This document shows, one piece after another, positions 7,579 to 15,798 of a DNA stretch of 64,000 bases. Source of the DNA: Labrenzia sp. CE80 (GTDB lineage: Bacteria; Pseudomonadota; Alphaproteobacteria; Rhizobiales; Stappiaceae); contig NZ_WAJT01000001.1 of the NCBI RefSeq assembly GCF_009650605.1, positions 2,108,001-2,172,000 of the forward strand, read 5' to 3'. Numbering within the stretch: position 1 is the first letter of the stretch; every line of letters begins with the position of its first letter. Position numbers and translations under genes: made by a program. The notes beneath the pieces were generated by a model. That model was not told the DNA's origin. It did not search any database and saw only the letters and a program-made list of their open reading frames with translations.

Positions 7579-8799
7579 ATGTCCCGCATCGCCGTCGTGG
7601 TCAAAGGCTATCCGCGCCTTTCCGAAACCTTCATCGCCCAGGAAATCCTGGGGCTAGAACGGCGTGGCATCCCGATCCTGATCGTAGCGCTTCGAAAGCC
7701 CTATGATCCGTTCATCCACGAGTTGCACCGGCAAATCTCTGCCGAAGTGCTTTACCTACCCGAATACGTCAAGGACGATCCTGCGCGTGTTGCCAGAGCA
7801 AAACGCTGGGCCGAAGGCCAGCCGACCCATGCCGCGGCCAAGGCGCTTTTCGATGCAGATTTTGCGCAAGAGCAAAACGCCGGCCGCCAGCGGCGGTGGG
7901 CACAGGGATGCGTTTTTGCGCATGAGTTGCCCGATGACATTTCCTGGATCCACACACACTACCTGCATACGCCCTGCTCGGTTGCGCGCTATGCCGCGCA
8001 CCTGTCGGGCCGCGGATGGTCCTTCTCGGCCCACGCCAAGGATATCTGGACGAGCCCCGAATGGGATCTTCGGACAAAGCTGGACGACGCGGCCTGGGGC
8101 GTCACCTGTACAGGCGTCAACACTGCGCACCTGAAAGGCCTTTCGGCAGCGCCAGAAAAGGTCGAACTTGTCTATCATGGTCTTGATTTCACCGGCTTCC
8201 CGATGCCGCGCGAAACCCCGTCCGCCCGCGACGGCTCAGGAGAGCCAGTCCGGATCCTGTCGGTCGGACGTGCCGTCGAGAAGAAGGGCTATGACGACCT
8301 GCTGCACGCGTTTGCGCAGTTGCCAAGTGACCTTAACTGGCAATTCGTACACATCGGCGGCGGGGAGCTTTCCGATCAATTGCAACAGCTTGGCGAAAAG
8401 CTTGGGCTTTCGGACCGCATCATCTGGAAGGGCGCACAACCGCGCGAAGAGGTGATCAAGGCCTGCACCGAGGCTGATCTCTTCACCCTGCCGTCCAAAC
8501 TCGCGAAATCCGGCGACCGCGACGGCCTTCCAAACGTTCTGATGGAAGCCCAGTCCATGGGCCTGTGCTGCCTGTCGACACAGGTTTCGGCGATACCGGA
8601 ACTGATCACTGAAGGTAAAACTGGCCGTCTTGTGCCACCCGCGGACCAGGATGCATTGAGCGCGGCGTTGACCGAGTTGATTGCGGATCCTGCCCGGCGT
8701 GATAAGCTTGGCCGCGCCGCTTCGGACCATGTGCGCAAGGAATTTGCCAGCGCGCCAGGGCTTGATCACCTGGCCAAGAAATTCCGCAAGGTCCTTTAA
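7579..8799 (+). CDS. Family 4 glycosyltransferase
   Basis: 406 residues of GT-B fold. The N-terminus VVVKGYPRLSETFIAQEI is the pattern of colanic acid/exopolysaccharide transferases of the WcaL/AmsK kind. The C-terminal half has RILSVGRAVEKKGYDDLLHA, then GDRDGLPNVLMEAQSMG containing the E-x7-E-type donor motif, as usual for GT4 retaining enzymes. The gene starts 51 bp after the preceding transferase with an ATG at 7579. A cytoplasmic or peripheral membrane enzyme adding one sugar to a growing glycan is expected; donor specificity is unknown. Confidence 0.85.
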   Translation: MSRIAVVVKGYPRLSETFIAQEILGLERRGIPILIVALRKPYDPFIHELHRQISAEVLYLPEYVKDDPARVARAKRWAEGQPTHAAAKALFDADFAQEQNAGRQRRWAQGCVFAHELPDDISWIHTHYLHTPCSVARYAAHLSGRGWSFSAHAKDIWTSPEWDLRTKLDDAAWGVTCTGVNTAHLKGLSAAPEKVELVYHGLDFTGFPMPRETPSARDGSGEPVRILSVGRAVEKKGYDDLLHAFAQLPSDLNWQFVHIGGGELSDQLQQLGEKLGLSDRIIWKGAQPREEVIKACTEADLFTLPSKLAKSGDRDGLPNVLMEAQSMGLCCLSTQVSAIPELITEGKTGRLVPPADQDALSAALTELIADPARRDKLGRAASDHVRKEFASAPGLDHLAKKFRKVL

Positions 8800-8825
8800 G
8801 GTTCTCAAACACCGGGATCAGCCCC

Positions 8826-9977
8826 TTGAAGATCGCCTTCACAGCGCCGATGAAGCCGCTGGACCATCCGGTCCCGTCCGGCGACCGGACCATGGGACGC
8901 CTGATTGTCCAGGCGCTGGAGTCTCGCGGGCATGACGTTCGGGTCGCCAGTCGCTTCCGCTCCTGGTCGAAAGACAGCGGCGAGGATGTTCAGCGTGCGA
9001 TCAGAGATGAGGCGCTGGCAGAGGCCGACCGGGTTGCTGGCGAATGGCTTGCCGAAGGCTACCGGCCGGATGTGTTCCTGACATATCACCTCTATCACAA
9101 GGCACCGGACTGGATCGGCCCCACGCTTGCCGACAAATTCGGCATCGCCTACGCTATCGTCGAGGCAAGCCGGGCCCCGAAGCGCAAAACCGGCCTCTGG
9201 GCCTTCGGCTTCGAGGCTGCCGATGCAGCCCTTGCCCGGGCAGATCAAGTCGCGGCCCTTCACAAGGCAGACAGCGAATGTCTGGCTGACGTCGTTTACA
9301 AGGACCGGCTGAGGGTTCTTCTCCCCTTTCTGGATGCTGATCCATTTGAAGAGGCGGCGCGACATGGCGCTGCCACGCCTCATTTCCCACTGAAGCTATT
9401 GACCGTGGGCATGATGCGTGACGGCGACAAAACCCGCTCCTACGAAGTCCTGGCCGACGCACTTGCCCGCGTTAGTGACCTGCCATGGGAACTGACCATC
9501 ATCGGCGATGGCCCCAATCGCGAGAGCATTCTGGCGCGCTTTCCTGAAACCCGTGTCCGCTGTCTCGGCGCCATGGAGCCGGAAGATCTTCCGGACCTTT
9601 ATGCGGCCCATGATCTCTTTGTCTGGCCAGCCATCCGCGAAGCCTTCGGATTTGTGTTCCTCGAGGCACAGGCCGCAGGCCTCGGCGTCGTCGCCGGAGA
9701 CACATTTGGCGTTCCCGACATTGTCCGGCATGGCGAGACAGGTCTGTTGTCTCCAGAAGGTGACGCAAAAGCCCTTGCCGCCAATCTGCGGCAGGTTCTT
9801 GAAGCACCTGAACGAGCCAAGACCCTCGGCGATTCCGCCCGAGCCCATATTGCGGCCAACCACAGGCTGGAGGCTGGTGCCCGGCGCCTCGACGCCATGC
9901 TGGAAGCGGCTCTAGACCAACGGTGGGACCGCACGCCCTCGCCGTCCCGTCCAGCAATCGTTCCGGACCAGACATGA
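8826..9977 (+). CDS. Family 4 glycosyltransferase (TTG start)
   Basis: 383 residues. The start is taken as TTG at 8826 since it gives the usual family N-terminus MKIAFTAPMKPLDHPVPSGD with GGGA about ten bases upstream; the next in-frame ATG (8850) would cut the first beta strand. The C-terminal lobe shows LLTVGMMRDGDKTRSYEVLA and REAFGFVFLEAQAAGLGVVA, the GT4 donor site with its two glutamates. It sits 26 bp behind the preceding GT4 gene and its stop overlaps the next start by an ATGA junction, so translation is probably coupled. Presumed to act on the same glycan as its neighbours. Confidence 0.8.
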   Translation: MKIAFTAPMKPLDHPVPSGDRTMGRLIVQALESRGHDVRVASRFRSWSKDSGEDVQRAIRDEALAEADRVAGEWLAEGYRPDVFLTYHLYHKAPDWIGPTLADKFGIAYAIVEASRAPKRKTGLWAFGFEAADAALARADQVAALHKADSECLADVVYKDRLRVLLPFLDADPFEEAARHGAATPHFPLKLLTVGMMRDGDKTRSYEVLADALARVSDLPWELTIIGDGPNRESILARFPETRVRCLGAMEPEDLPDLYAAHDLFVWPAIREAFGFVFLEAQAAGLGVVAGDTFGVPDIVRHGETGLLSPEGDAKALAANLRQVLEAPERAKTLGDSARAHIAANHRLEAGARRLDAMLEAALDQRWDRTPSPSRPAIVPDQT

Positions 9978-11128
9978 CGCATTCGGCATTCATTCATGTT
10001 CAGCATCTCCTGGGCACAGGCCACGCAGTGCGCGCCGCTGCCATCGGCAAGGCGCTGGCGGCCCGCGGTGTCGACGTGACCCTGGCAACCGGCAACCTGT
10101 TGCCACCAACCCTGGACACCACTGGCCTCAAGGTCGTGCAATTGCCGCCGGTGAAGAGCCCGGACGCTGCCTTCAACCGGCTGGTGACGCCGGAAGGTGA
10201 TCCGATCGACATCGCCTGGGAGGAAATGCGGACGGCGGCGACATTGGACGCCTTTGCAGCGCGGCCCTATGACCTGCTTCTGACCGAAACCTATCCGTTT
10301 GGGCGCCGTCAGTTCGAGTTCGAGCTCTCTGCGCTTCTGGAGGTCGCACGGGGGCGTGACAGGCCGCCGCTTGTCGCCACATCCATCCGGGATATTCTCG
10401 TGCGCAAACAGGAGCTTTGGAAAGAGGAATGGATGGCTGATCAGGCCGTGAAGTTCTACGACCGGATCCTGTGCCACGCCGACCCGGATTTCGTTCAGCT
10501 GTCCGACAGTTTCCCCTTTGCCGACAAGGTCGAGCATCTGCTGCGATACACGGGCTTTGTCGGCGGCGGCAAGCGCCCCGTCCCGCCCGATGGTGTGGGC
10601 GAGGATGAAGTGATCATTTCCTGCGGTGGCGGGGCTGTCGCCGAAGGACTGTTGATGGCAGCTCTCGAGGCCCGCCCCCTCTCCCGACGCGCTGAAGACA
10701 CACAGTGGCGGATTTTGGTCGGCCACGACATTTCCGAAGACGCCTTCCAGACCTATCGCAAGAGCACAGGCGACGGATTGATCGTGGAGCGCGCGCGAAG
10801 GGACTTTCCCGGGCTTTTGGAACGGGCGCGGCTGTCTGTTTCTCAGGCTGGCTACAACACGGTGCTGGATGTGCTCATTGCCGGCGTCCCGGCGGTCTTC
10901 GTGCCCTTTGCCCAGGTAAAGGAAACCGAACAGACCCAACGGGCCAACGCTCTCGCCGCTCATGGCCGGGCGGTCGTCACACCGGAACAGAACCTGACGC
11001 CGGAGCGGCTCGCCGCGGCGATCGACGACGCACTTGCCCTGCCCCGATCGTCTCACCAGGTTTTGCTCGGCGGCGCAGAAAAGAGCGCTGATATCCTTCT
11101 GGAAGACCTGAAGGCGCACGCTGCATGA
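9974..11128 (+). CDS. MurG-like glycosyltransferase
   Basis: 384 residues from ATG 9974 (ATGA overlap with the upstream stop). The glycine loop LLGTGHAVRAAAIGKAL lies near the N-terminus and the C-terminal lobe has SQAGYNTVLDVLIAGVPAVF, so it is GT-B/GT28-like and related to the protein at 6307. In such proteins the C-terminal lobe binds the nucleotide sugar. The following deacetylase gene again overlaps by ATGA (11125-11128), marking a tightly coupled three-gene stretch. No membrane segment or signal peptide is apparent. The transferred sugar is unknown. Confidence 0.8.
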   Translation: MTHSAFIHVQHLLGTGHAVRAAAIGKALAARGVDVTLATGNLLPPTLDTTGLKVVQLPPVKSPDAAFNRLVTPEGDPIDIAWEEMRTAATLDAFAARPYDLLLTETYPFGRRQFEFELSALLEVARGRDRPPLVATSIRDILVRKQELWKEEWMADQAVKFYDRILCHADPDFVQLSDSFPFADKVEHLLRYTGFVGGGKRPVPPDGVGEDEVIISCGGGAVAEGLLMAALEARPLSRRAEDTQWRILVGHDISEDAFQTYRKSTGDGLIVERARRDFPGLLERARLSVSQAGYNTVLDVLIAGVPAVFVPFAQVKETEQTQRANALAAHGRAVVTPEQNLTPERLAAAIDDALALPRSSHQVLLGGAEKSADILLEDLKAHAA

Positions 11129-11886
11129 GTTCAGATTTTGACCGTTTCCAGGCTGAGCTGATCGCCCATCTCGACTGGTTTGCCGAACGTGGCAAAAAGG
11201 TTCGCTTCTGGTGGCGCGATGATGATGCGATTGAGCCGACCGAGGATCTCGACCGCCTGCTTGCGATCGCCAATGCCCATGACGTTGATGTCGCCCTCGC
11301 GGTCATTCCCAAACATGCGACGGAAGCCCTTGCTGAACGGCTGAAGGATGAGCCTCATGCGATCGTGCTGCAACATGGCTTCCAGCACAAGAATTTCCAG
11401 CGCAAGGACCTGGGAGAGAAGGCTGGCGAACTGGGCTCACGCCGCGATCCGGATCAGTTGATCGCAGAACTTACCGAGGGCAAGGCGCGTCTTGAAGAGC
11501 TCTTCGGCGATAGCTTTGTGCCGGCCATGGTCCCGCCCTGGAACCGAATCGCGCCCGAGATCTCGCGCCGCCTGCCCGGCATCGGTCTCGATGGCTTGTC
11601 GACCTTCACCTGGCATCATTTCCCCCGTCCGGGGCAGGTACAAAGCCACGTCGACATTATCAAGTGGAAGAAAGACCGCCGCTTCATCGGCTGGAACAGC
11701 GCCCGCCTGCGCCTCGACCTGCAGCTCTGCCGCCGCCGCACAAATCCGGACGAGCCGCTTGGAATTCTCTCCCATCACCTCGCCCATGACGAGGGCTGCT
11801 ATGAGTTCCTCGACCGCTTCCTCGACATCGCCGCCCACCATCCCGGCGCGGACTGGCCGCGGGTGAAGGATCTGTTTTCGAAGTAG
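11125..11886 (+). CDS. Polysaccharide deacetylase-like protein
   Basis: 253 residues. It has a WRDDDA segment near residue 31, matching the metal-binding and catalytic aspartates of NodB-type deacetylases, and HGFQH near 79-83, matching the H-x3-H zinc motif. MVPPWNRI corresponds to the family's third motif. It probably removes acetyl groups from an amino-sugar in a glycan. There is no signal peptide, so if active it would work in the cytoplasm on a lipid-linked or nucleotide precursor, unlike secreted chitin deacetylases. Last gene of the glycosyltransferase operon, with ATGA overlap to the previous gene. Confidence 0.75.
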   Translation: MSSDFDRFQAELIAHLDWFAERGKKVRFWWRDDDAIEPTEDLDRLLAIANAHDVDVALAVIPKHATEALAERLKDEPHAIVLQHGFQHKNFQRKDLGEKAGELGSRRDPDQLIAELTEGKARLEELFGDSFVPAMVPPWNRIAPEISRRLPGIGLDGLSTFTWHHFPRPGQVQSHVDIIKWKKDRRFIGWNSARLRLDLQLCRRRTNPDEPLGILSHHLAHDEGCYEFLDRFLDIAAHHPGADWPRVKDLFSK

Positions 11887-11934
11887 CGCTTTTTCTTCCG
11901 ACCACGCCATTCAATCTCCCTCGTGATGGGGAGG

Positions 11935-11952
11935 TGTCTGCGCATGCAGACA
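11935..11952. promoter_or_regulatory. Perfect 7-4-7 inverted repeat upstream of nitrile hydratase
   Basis: TGTCTGC and GCAGACA arms flank a GCAT loop, 115 bp before the nthA start. No T-tract follows in either direction, so an operator is more likely than a terminator. The regulator is unknown; the nearest regulator gene (LysR at 13714-14610) is not adjacent to this site. Confidence 0.3.
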
Positions 11953-12066
11953 AGAGATGTGATGAAGGCCCTCCTCTGCTTGATCAAATCCACGTGGCAG
12001 CTCTTGGCCCGGGAAGTGAAATGATCCTAAGATCAGTGTCCCGCCATCGCTTCCTTCGGAGCCTTC

Positions 12067-12708
12067 ATGTCTTCTCACGACCATGATCATTCCCACGATC
12101 ACAACCATTCAGAGCTCTCGCCGATTGAGCTGCGGGTGCGTGCGCTGGAAACGCTGTTGACGGAAAAGGGCTATGTCGACCCGCCGGCGCTGGATGAGCT
12201 GATCGAGACCTATGAGACAAAGATCGGCCCGAAGAACGGCGCGCGTGTTGTTGCAAGGGCCTGGAGCGATCCTGCTTATCGGGACCGGCTGATGAGCGAC
12301 GCGACCGCCGCGATCGCCGAATTCGGCTTCACCGGCCGTCAGGGTGAACACATGGTGGCGGTCGAGAACACGCCGGACACCCACAACATGGTCGTTTGCA
12401 CCCTTTGCTCCTGCTATCCGTGGACGGTGCTGGGCCTGCCACCGGTCTGGTATAAATCCGCGCCCTACCGCTCCCGCGCCGTGCGTGACCCCTCCGGCGT
12501 TCTGACGGAATTCGGCGTTCGCCTGCCGGAGAAGACCGGCATCCGCGTCTGGGATTCGACCGCGGAAGTGCGCTACCTCGTGATCCCCATGCAGCCGGAG
12601 GGCACCGAAGGTTGGAGCGAAGACCAGCTCGCCGAGCTCGTCACACGAGACAGCATGATCGGCACCGGGCTGGCGCTGTCACCGCAAGCTTTGGAGGCGG
12701 CCCGATGA
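12067..12708 (+). CDS. nthA: Nitrile hydratase alpha subunit (cobalt type)
   Basis: 213 residues. It forms the metal-binding half of the alpha-beta heterodimer that hydrates nitriles to amides in the cytoplasm. The active-site claw CTLCSC is at residues 111-116; Thr in the second position is the signature of the non-corrin cobalt enzymes (iron enzymes have Ser). Both distal cysteines are normally oxidised to sulfinic/sulfenic acids. The N-terminus is unusually His/Asp-rich (HDHDHSHDHNH), which could bind metal during maturation. GGAG lies seven bases before the ATG. nthB follows immediately with a 4-bp overlap. Confidence 0.95.
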   Translation: MSSHDHDHSHDHNHSELSPIELRVRALETLLTEKGYVDPPALDELIETYETKIGPKNGARVVARAWSDPAYRDRLMSDATAAIAEFGFTGRQGEHMVAVENTPDTHNMVVCTLCSCYPWTVLGLPPVWYKSAPYRSRAVRDPSGVLTEFGVRLPEKTGIRVWDSTAEVRYLVIPMQPEGTEGWSEDQLAELVTRDSMIGTGLALSPQALEAAR

Positions 12709-13364
12709 ATGGCGCGCAGGACCTCGGTGGCCAAATGGGCTTTGGACCGATCGAGCTGGAGGAAAACGAGCCGAATTTTCATGGCAAATGGGAAGAGCGG
12801 GCCTTTGCTATTACGCTTGCCATGGGCGCGACCGGCTCCTGGACGCTCGACACCTCCCGCTTCGCACGCGAGAGCCTGCCGCCCGCCATCTATCTCGGAA
12901 CCAGCTATTACGAGATCTGGACAAGAGGCCTGGAAAAGCTTTGCCTACAGGCGGGGCTGTTCAGCGAAGACGAGCTTGCGAGCGGCCACAAGATCCAACC
13001 GCCCTCGCCAGTGAAGCGCGTGCTGAAGGCTGAGGATGTAGCGGCCACCCTTGCCAAGGGCGGGCCCGTGGACAGGCCGGAGCCAACCCCTGCCGCGTTC
13101 AAGATTGGTGAAAGGATCCGCACCAAGGTAATGCATCCGGAAGGCCACACGCGCCTGCCGCGCTATGCCAGGGGCTGCGAAGGCGTGATCGAAGCTGTTC
13201 ACGGCGTTCACGTCTTTCCCGACACGAACGCGAGTGGGCGCGGCGAACAGCCAACTTGGCTCTATGGCGTCGCCTTCAACGGCCAGGATGTCTGGGGACC
13301 GGACAGCGACCCAAAGCTGAGCCTGCGCCTCGACCTTTGGGAGCCTTATCTTGACCGCCTGTGA
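12705..13364 (+). CDS. nthB: Nitrile hydratase beta subunit
   Basis: 219 residues starting at the ATG at 12705, inside an ATGA overlap with nthA. The start MNGAQDLGGQMGFGPI and the C-terminal PTWLYGVAFNGQDVWG region with an RYARG loop are characteristic of the beta subunit, which packs against alpha and supplies arginines that hydrogen-bond the oxidised cysteines. Length is normal for the family. A longer in-frame extension upstream (to 12612) would run through nthA and lacks family similarity, so it was rejected. Expected to be translated in stoichiometry with nthA. Confidence 0.93.
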   Translation: MNGAQDLGGQMGFGPIELEENEPNFHGKWEERAFAITLAMGATGSWTLDTSRFARESLPPAIYLGTSYYEIWTRGLEKLCLQAGLFSEDELASGHKIQPPSPVKRVLKAEDVAATLAKGGPVDRPEPTPAAFKIGERIRTKVMHPEGHTRLPRYARGCEGVIEAVHGVHVFPDTNASGRGEQPTWLYGVAFNGQDVWGPDSDPKLSLRLDLWEPYLDRL

Positions 13365-13698
13365 TCTCGTGGACGCTTCCCCCGCCATTCCCATCGGCGA
13401 GGACGGCCCGGCCTTTTCCGCCCCCTGGGAGGCAAAGGTCTTTGCCATGACCTTGAGCGCCTATGACACCGGGATCTTCACGTGGAAGGACTGGGCACAA
13501 ACCCTTGGCGCCGAGCTGGCCAAGGACACGCCCGGTGCACCATGCAAGCCCTATTACGAACATTGGCTGACGGCCTTTGAAAAGTTGCTGGCCATCAAGG
13601 GCATTACCTCCCTCGACGATCTCGCCAAGCTTCAGGACGCATGGGACAAGGCGGCTCGCGCGACCCCCCATGGCGAACCGATCGCGCTCAAGAGCTGA
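13351..13698 (+). CDS. Nitrile hydratase accessory/activator protein (P14K-like)
   Basis: 115 residues. It resembles the small beta-subunit-like activators (P14K/NhlE type) needed to load cobalt and oxidise the active-site cysteines by swapping alpha subunits. FSAPWEAKVFAMTLSAYDTG and the CKPYYEHWLTAFEKLL segment match the N-terminal region of beta subunits, as expected of this family. The start is a TTG at 13351, overlapping nthB by 14 bp, with GGGAG seven bases upstream; GTG at 13369 is the alternative. No amidase gene is present beside the operon, so amide use must be encoded elsewhere. Confidence 0.8.
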   Translation: MTACDLVDASPAIPIGEDGPAFSAPWEAKVFAMTLSAYDTGIFTWKDWAQTLGAELAKDTPGAPCKPYYEHWLTAFEKLLAIKGITSLDDLAKLQDAWDKAARATPHGEPIALKS

Positions 13699-13713
13699 TT
13701 CACCTCCCGCTGA

Positions 13714-14610
13714 TCAAGCGCCGACACCCAGAAACCGGCTAGAATTAGCCTTGAAATCATCAGCGGCAAAACGCACGAACCGGCGTATCCGCTCGACGTT
13801 TTTCAGGTCGGGATGTGTCAGCACCCAGATATCGAAGTAGCGGCTGAGTTCGAAGCCCGGAACACGCTCAAGCTCGGGGTCCGTGTCACCCAGAAAGCAG
13901 GGCATGCGGCCAATTCCCATTCCGGCCCTGACGGCAGACTGTGTTGCGATCATGTCATCGCAGACCACGGTCGTATGGGCATTTGGAAACCGAGCCCGAA
14001 CCTCCTTTGGCGGCTGCTTGCCCCACCATTTGAACGAGACGCTCTCAATGGCCTCCGCGCTCGAACTGCTGGCAAAGGCTTCCGAGTGGCTGCGCAGATA
14101 CTCCCGCGAGGCGTAGAAGGTCCTGTTTTGGCCCGTTGCTAGGCGGCCAAACAGGTTCTCGTCCGGCCGGTCCGTCACCCTGATGGCCACATCCGCCTCG
14201 CGCCGATGCAGACTGAGGATCTCGTTTGCGGCGTTCATTGAAAGTTCAATACGCGGGTGAAGCCGGGCGAAGCGCGCCATGGTGTCGGCAAGGCCGGACT
14301 GGAAGATCAGCTGGGCTGCCGTGACCCGTAAGGGGCCTTCCAGTTCAGTATCCTGAGCGGTGATACGCGTATCCAGACTGTAGAGTTCAGCCTCGATCCG
14401 CCGGGCGCTCTCGACCGCCTCGCTGCCTGCGGGCGTGGGCGTCAGCCCATCCGGCAAACGCTCGAACAGACGAGTGCCAAGCCCCTCCTCCAAGGCAGAA
14501 AGACGACGCGACACCGTCGTGTGATTGACGCCCAGCTTGCGCGCCGCCGCGGAGAGATTTCCGGCCGTGGCAACGGCCAGCACGAATTTCAAATCATCCC
14601 ACTTTTCCAT
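13714..14610 (-). CDS. LysR-family transcriptional regulator
   Basis: 298 residues from ATG 14610 (MEKWDDLKFVLAVATAGNLS); an upstream TTG at 14640 is unlikely. The N-terminal winged helix-turn-helix SAAARKLGVNHTTVSRRLSALEE is typical of the LysR group close to the LrhA/GcvA-like regulators of proteobacteria. The rest is a substrate-binding-like effector domain of normal length. It converges on the nitrile hydratase operon (15 bp between stops) and diverges from the DUF1330 gene with a 97-bp shared promoter. The divergent DUF1330 gene is therefore the likeliest target. The effector is unknown. Confidence 0.88.
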   Translation of the reverse strand: MEKWDDLKFVLAVATAGNLSAAARKLGVNHTTVSRRLSALEEGLGTRLFERLPDGLTPTPAGSEAVESARRIEAELYSLDTRITAQDTELEGPLRVTAAQLIFQSGLADTMARFARLHPRIELSMNAANEILSLHRREADVAIRVTDRPDENLFGRLATGQNRTFYASREYLRSHSEAFASSSSAEAIESVSFKWWGKQPPKEVRARFPNAHTTVVCDDMIATQSAVRAGMGIGRMPCFLGDTDPELERVPGFELSRYFDIWVLTHPDLKNVERIRRFVRFAADDFKANSSRFLGVGA

Positions 14611-14645
14611 AGTGTGTATTATTGCACATGTTGCTTTCAAATTTC

Positions 14646-14657
14646 TGTAATTTTACA
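14646..14657. promoter_or_regulatory. Candidate LysR box between the LysR and DUF1330 genes
   Basis: TGTAA-TT-TTACA is a perfect 12-bp palindrome in the 97-bp divergent intergenic region and fits the T-N11-A core favoured by LysR-type regulators. Its position, 36 bp upstream of the LysR start codon and 51 bp before the DUF1330 start, suits both autoregulation and activation. Confidence 0.4.
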
Positions 14658-14707
14658 CAGACCGATCTGCAGCTAGTTTCCTCATACCCGAAACCTGGAG
14701 ATGACAC

Positions 14708-14995
14708 ATGACTGTTCAAGCCATTGCCCTGATCACGGTGACCGACAAGGAGACGCTCGGCAAATACCGCGAGGTCGCAGGTGAGGCTCTCGCCAAACAC
14801 GGCGGCCGGGTGGCTGCCGCCGACCCGGCGCCCGCTGTCCTGGAAGCTGCCTTCGACGCACCGAACATCACCGCACTGCTCGAGTTTCCGACCGTCGAGG
14901 CCGCAACAGCCTGGCGCGAAGACCCGGCACTGGAACCAATCCACGCCCTGCGCAACACCGGTGGGAAATCCACCATTGTTGTTCTGCCGTCCTGA
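14708..14995 (+). CDS. DUF1330-family small protein
   Basis: 95 residues, one ferredoxin-like alpha/beta domain of the DUF1330 (dimeric alpha-beta barrel) family. The visible hallmarks are an N-terminal beta strand (AIALITVTD), a KYREVAGEALAKHGGR helix and EFPTVEAATAWREDPA, the conserved EFP...A..W. segment. No enzymatic role is established for the family; relatives act as dimeric small-molecule-binding or isomerase-like barrels. The ATG has GGAG about eight bases upstream. Divergent from the LysR regulator that probably controls it. Followed by a strong terminator. Confidence 0.85.
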   Translation: MTVQAIALITVTDKETLGKYREVAGEALAKHGGRVAAADPAPAVLEAAFDAPNITALLEFPTVEAATAWREDPALEPIHALRNTGGKSTIVVLPS

Positions 14996-15014
14996 TCAAA
15001 GCACGGCTGAAAAT

Positions 15015-15045
15015 AAAAAAGGCGGCCCCAATGGCCGCCTTTTTC
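15015..15045. terminator. Bidirectional rho-independent terminator
   Basis: Stem GGCGGCC/GGCCGCC (15021-15027 with 15033-15039), loop CCAAT, flanked by A5 on the left and T5 on the right, so the hairpin is followed by a U-run in both directions. It lies between the convergent DUF1330 gene (plus) and the methyltransferase gene (minus) and can serve both. Confidence 0.85.
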
Positions 15046-15079
15046 CTATTCTCAGATCTTTGGCTGCTCAGCGGACGGG

Positions 15080-15151
15080 CTTGAACACACCCCGTTCACG
15101 TCAAGACGTAACCGGCTTGAACAGTCCCCATTCAAATCAAGCCGTAACCGG
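15080..15151. repeat. Two 36-bp imperfect tandem repeats covering the methyltransferase stop codon
   Basis: Copies at 15080-15115 and 15116-15151 agree at about 30 of 36 positions. On the minus strand each encodes the tail (L/V)(V/F)KPVT(A/S) followed by TGA, in the same reading frame. A third, partial relic (VFKPVR then TGA) lies at about 15068-15085. The unit is therefore a duplication of the last codons plus the stop of the gene at 15137. Confidence 0.7.
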
Positions 15152-15733
15152 CTTGACGAGGCGCATGCGCCAAGTGACACCTTTCTTGTCCGACACCAGC
15201 CTGTAGTCGTCCAGGACCTCCCAAGCGGCATCGTCGTCGGTCGCTTCCCAGAGCTTGGCAATCAGCTTGTTCGCGCCGCTTTCCGGCCGCTTGGGCGAAT
15301 ACATGGACAGCGCGATGACGCCATCATCCTTCAGGAAGGGCGCATAGCGCGTAACAACGGCAGTCGGATCTTCGGCGAAATGCAGAACCTCGTTGAAGAC
15401 GATGGCCGAGAAACGCTCGCCATCCTGCGGTTCGAAGCTGTGCATGTCGCCGGCGCGAAGCGATGCGATCGACGGATCGACATTGGCGATCTCAAGTGCA
15501 GCCGGCGCGAGATCCATGCCGACATAGCGCTTGATGCCCATGGGCTGCAGGCGCTCATAAAGCAGGCCTTCGCCGCAACCGATGTCCAGAACCTCGTCCA
15601 TGGAGTTGGTCAGGTTGAGCCACATGCCGATGATGCCGTAGCGGCCGCTTTCGGGCAGCGAGCGCAGGAAGGCCCAGCGGCCCGCTTCATATTCCTCGTC
15701 CCACCCTTCGGCGGTGCTGGCATTCTTCGACAT
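15137..15733 (-). CDS. Class I SAM-dependent methyltransferase
   Basis: 198 residues. Motif I is VLDIGCGEGLLYERL, followed by VGMDLAPAALEIA, the acidic residue after strand 2 binding the SAM ribose, and by VFNEVLHFAEDP at motif IV. This is the seven-strand methyltransferase core of the Methyltransf_11/25 kind. The substrate is unknown; no targeting signal, so cytoplasmic. The ATG is at 15733. It lies 65 bp downstream of the peptide-type ABC importer operon on the same strand and may be its last cistron. Its stop codon falls in a tandem repeat that re-creates the same C-terminal codons twice more. Confidence 0.85.
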   Translation of the reverse strand: MSKNASTAEGWDEEYEAGRWAFLRSLPESGRYGIIGMWLNLTNSMDEVLDIGCGEGLLYERLQPMGIKRYVGMDLAPAALEIANVDPSIASLRAGDMHSFEPQDGERFSAIVFNEVLHFAEDPTAVVTRYAPFLKDDGVIALSMYSPKRPESGANKLIAKLWEATDDDAAWEVLDDYRLVSDKKGVTWRMRLVKPVTA

Positions 15734-15798
15734 AGGGTCTCCGATTGGCTTGCACCGCAGCTCAGACGCCGCGGCACCGATTCAAATTCGTCTCGGGA

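Noticed and set aside
9599..11119. Long open frame (506 codons) antisense to the glycosyltransferases
   Set aside because: It opposes three well-supported overlapping genes with family motifs; high GC keeps antisense frames open. The translation has no domain, and its start has no ribosome site.
12612..12704. Upstream extension of the nitrile hydratase beta frame
   Set aside because: The extension lies inside nthA in another frame; the ATG at 12705 forms an ATGA overlap and starts with the family's conserved residues.
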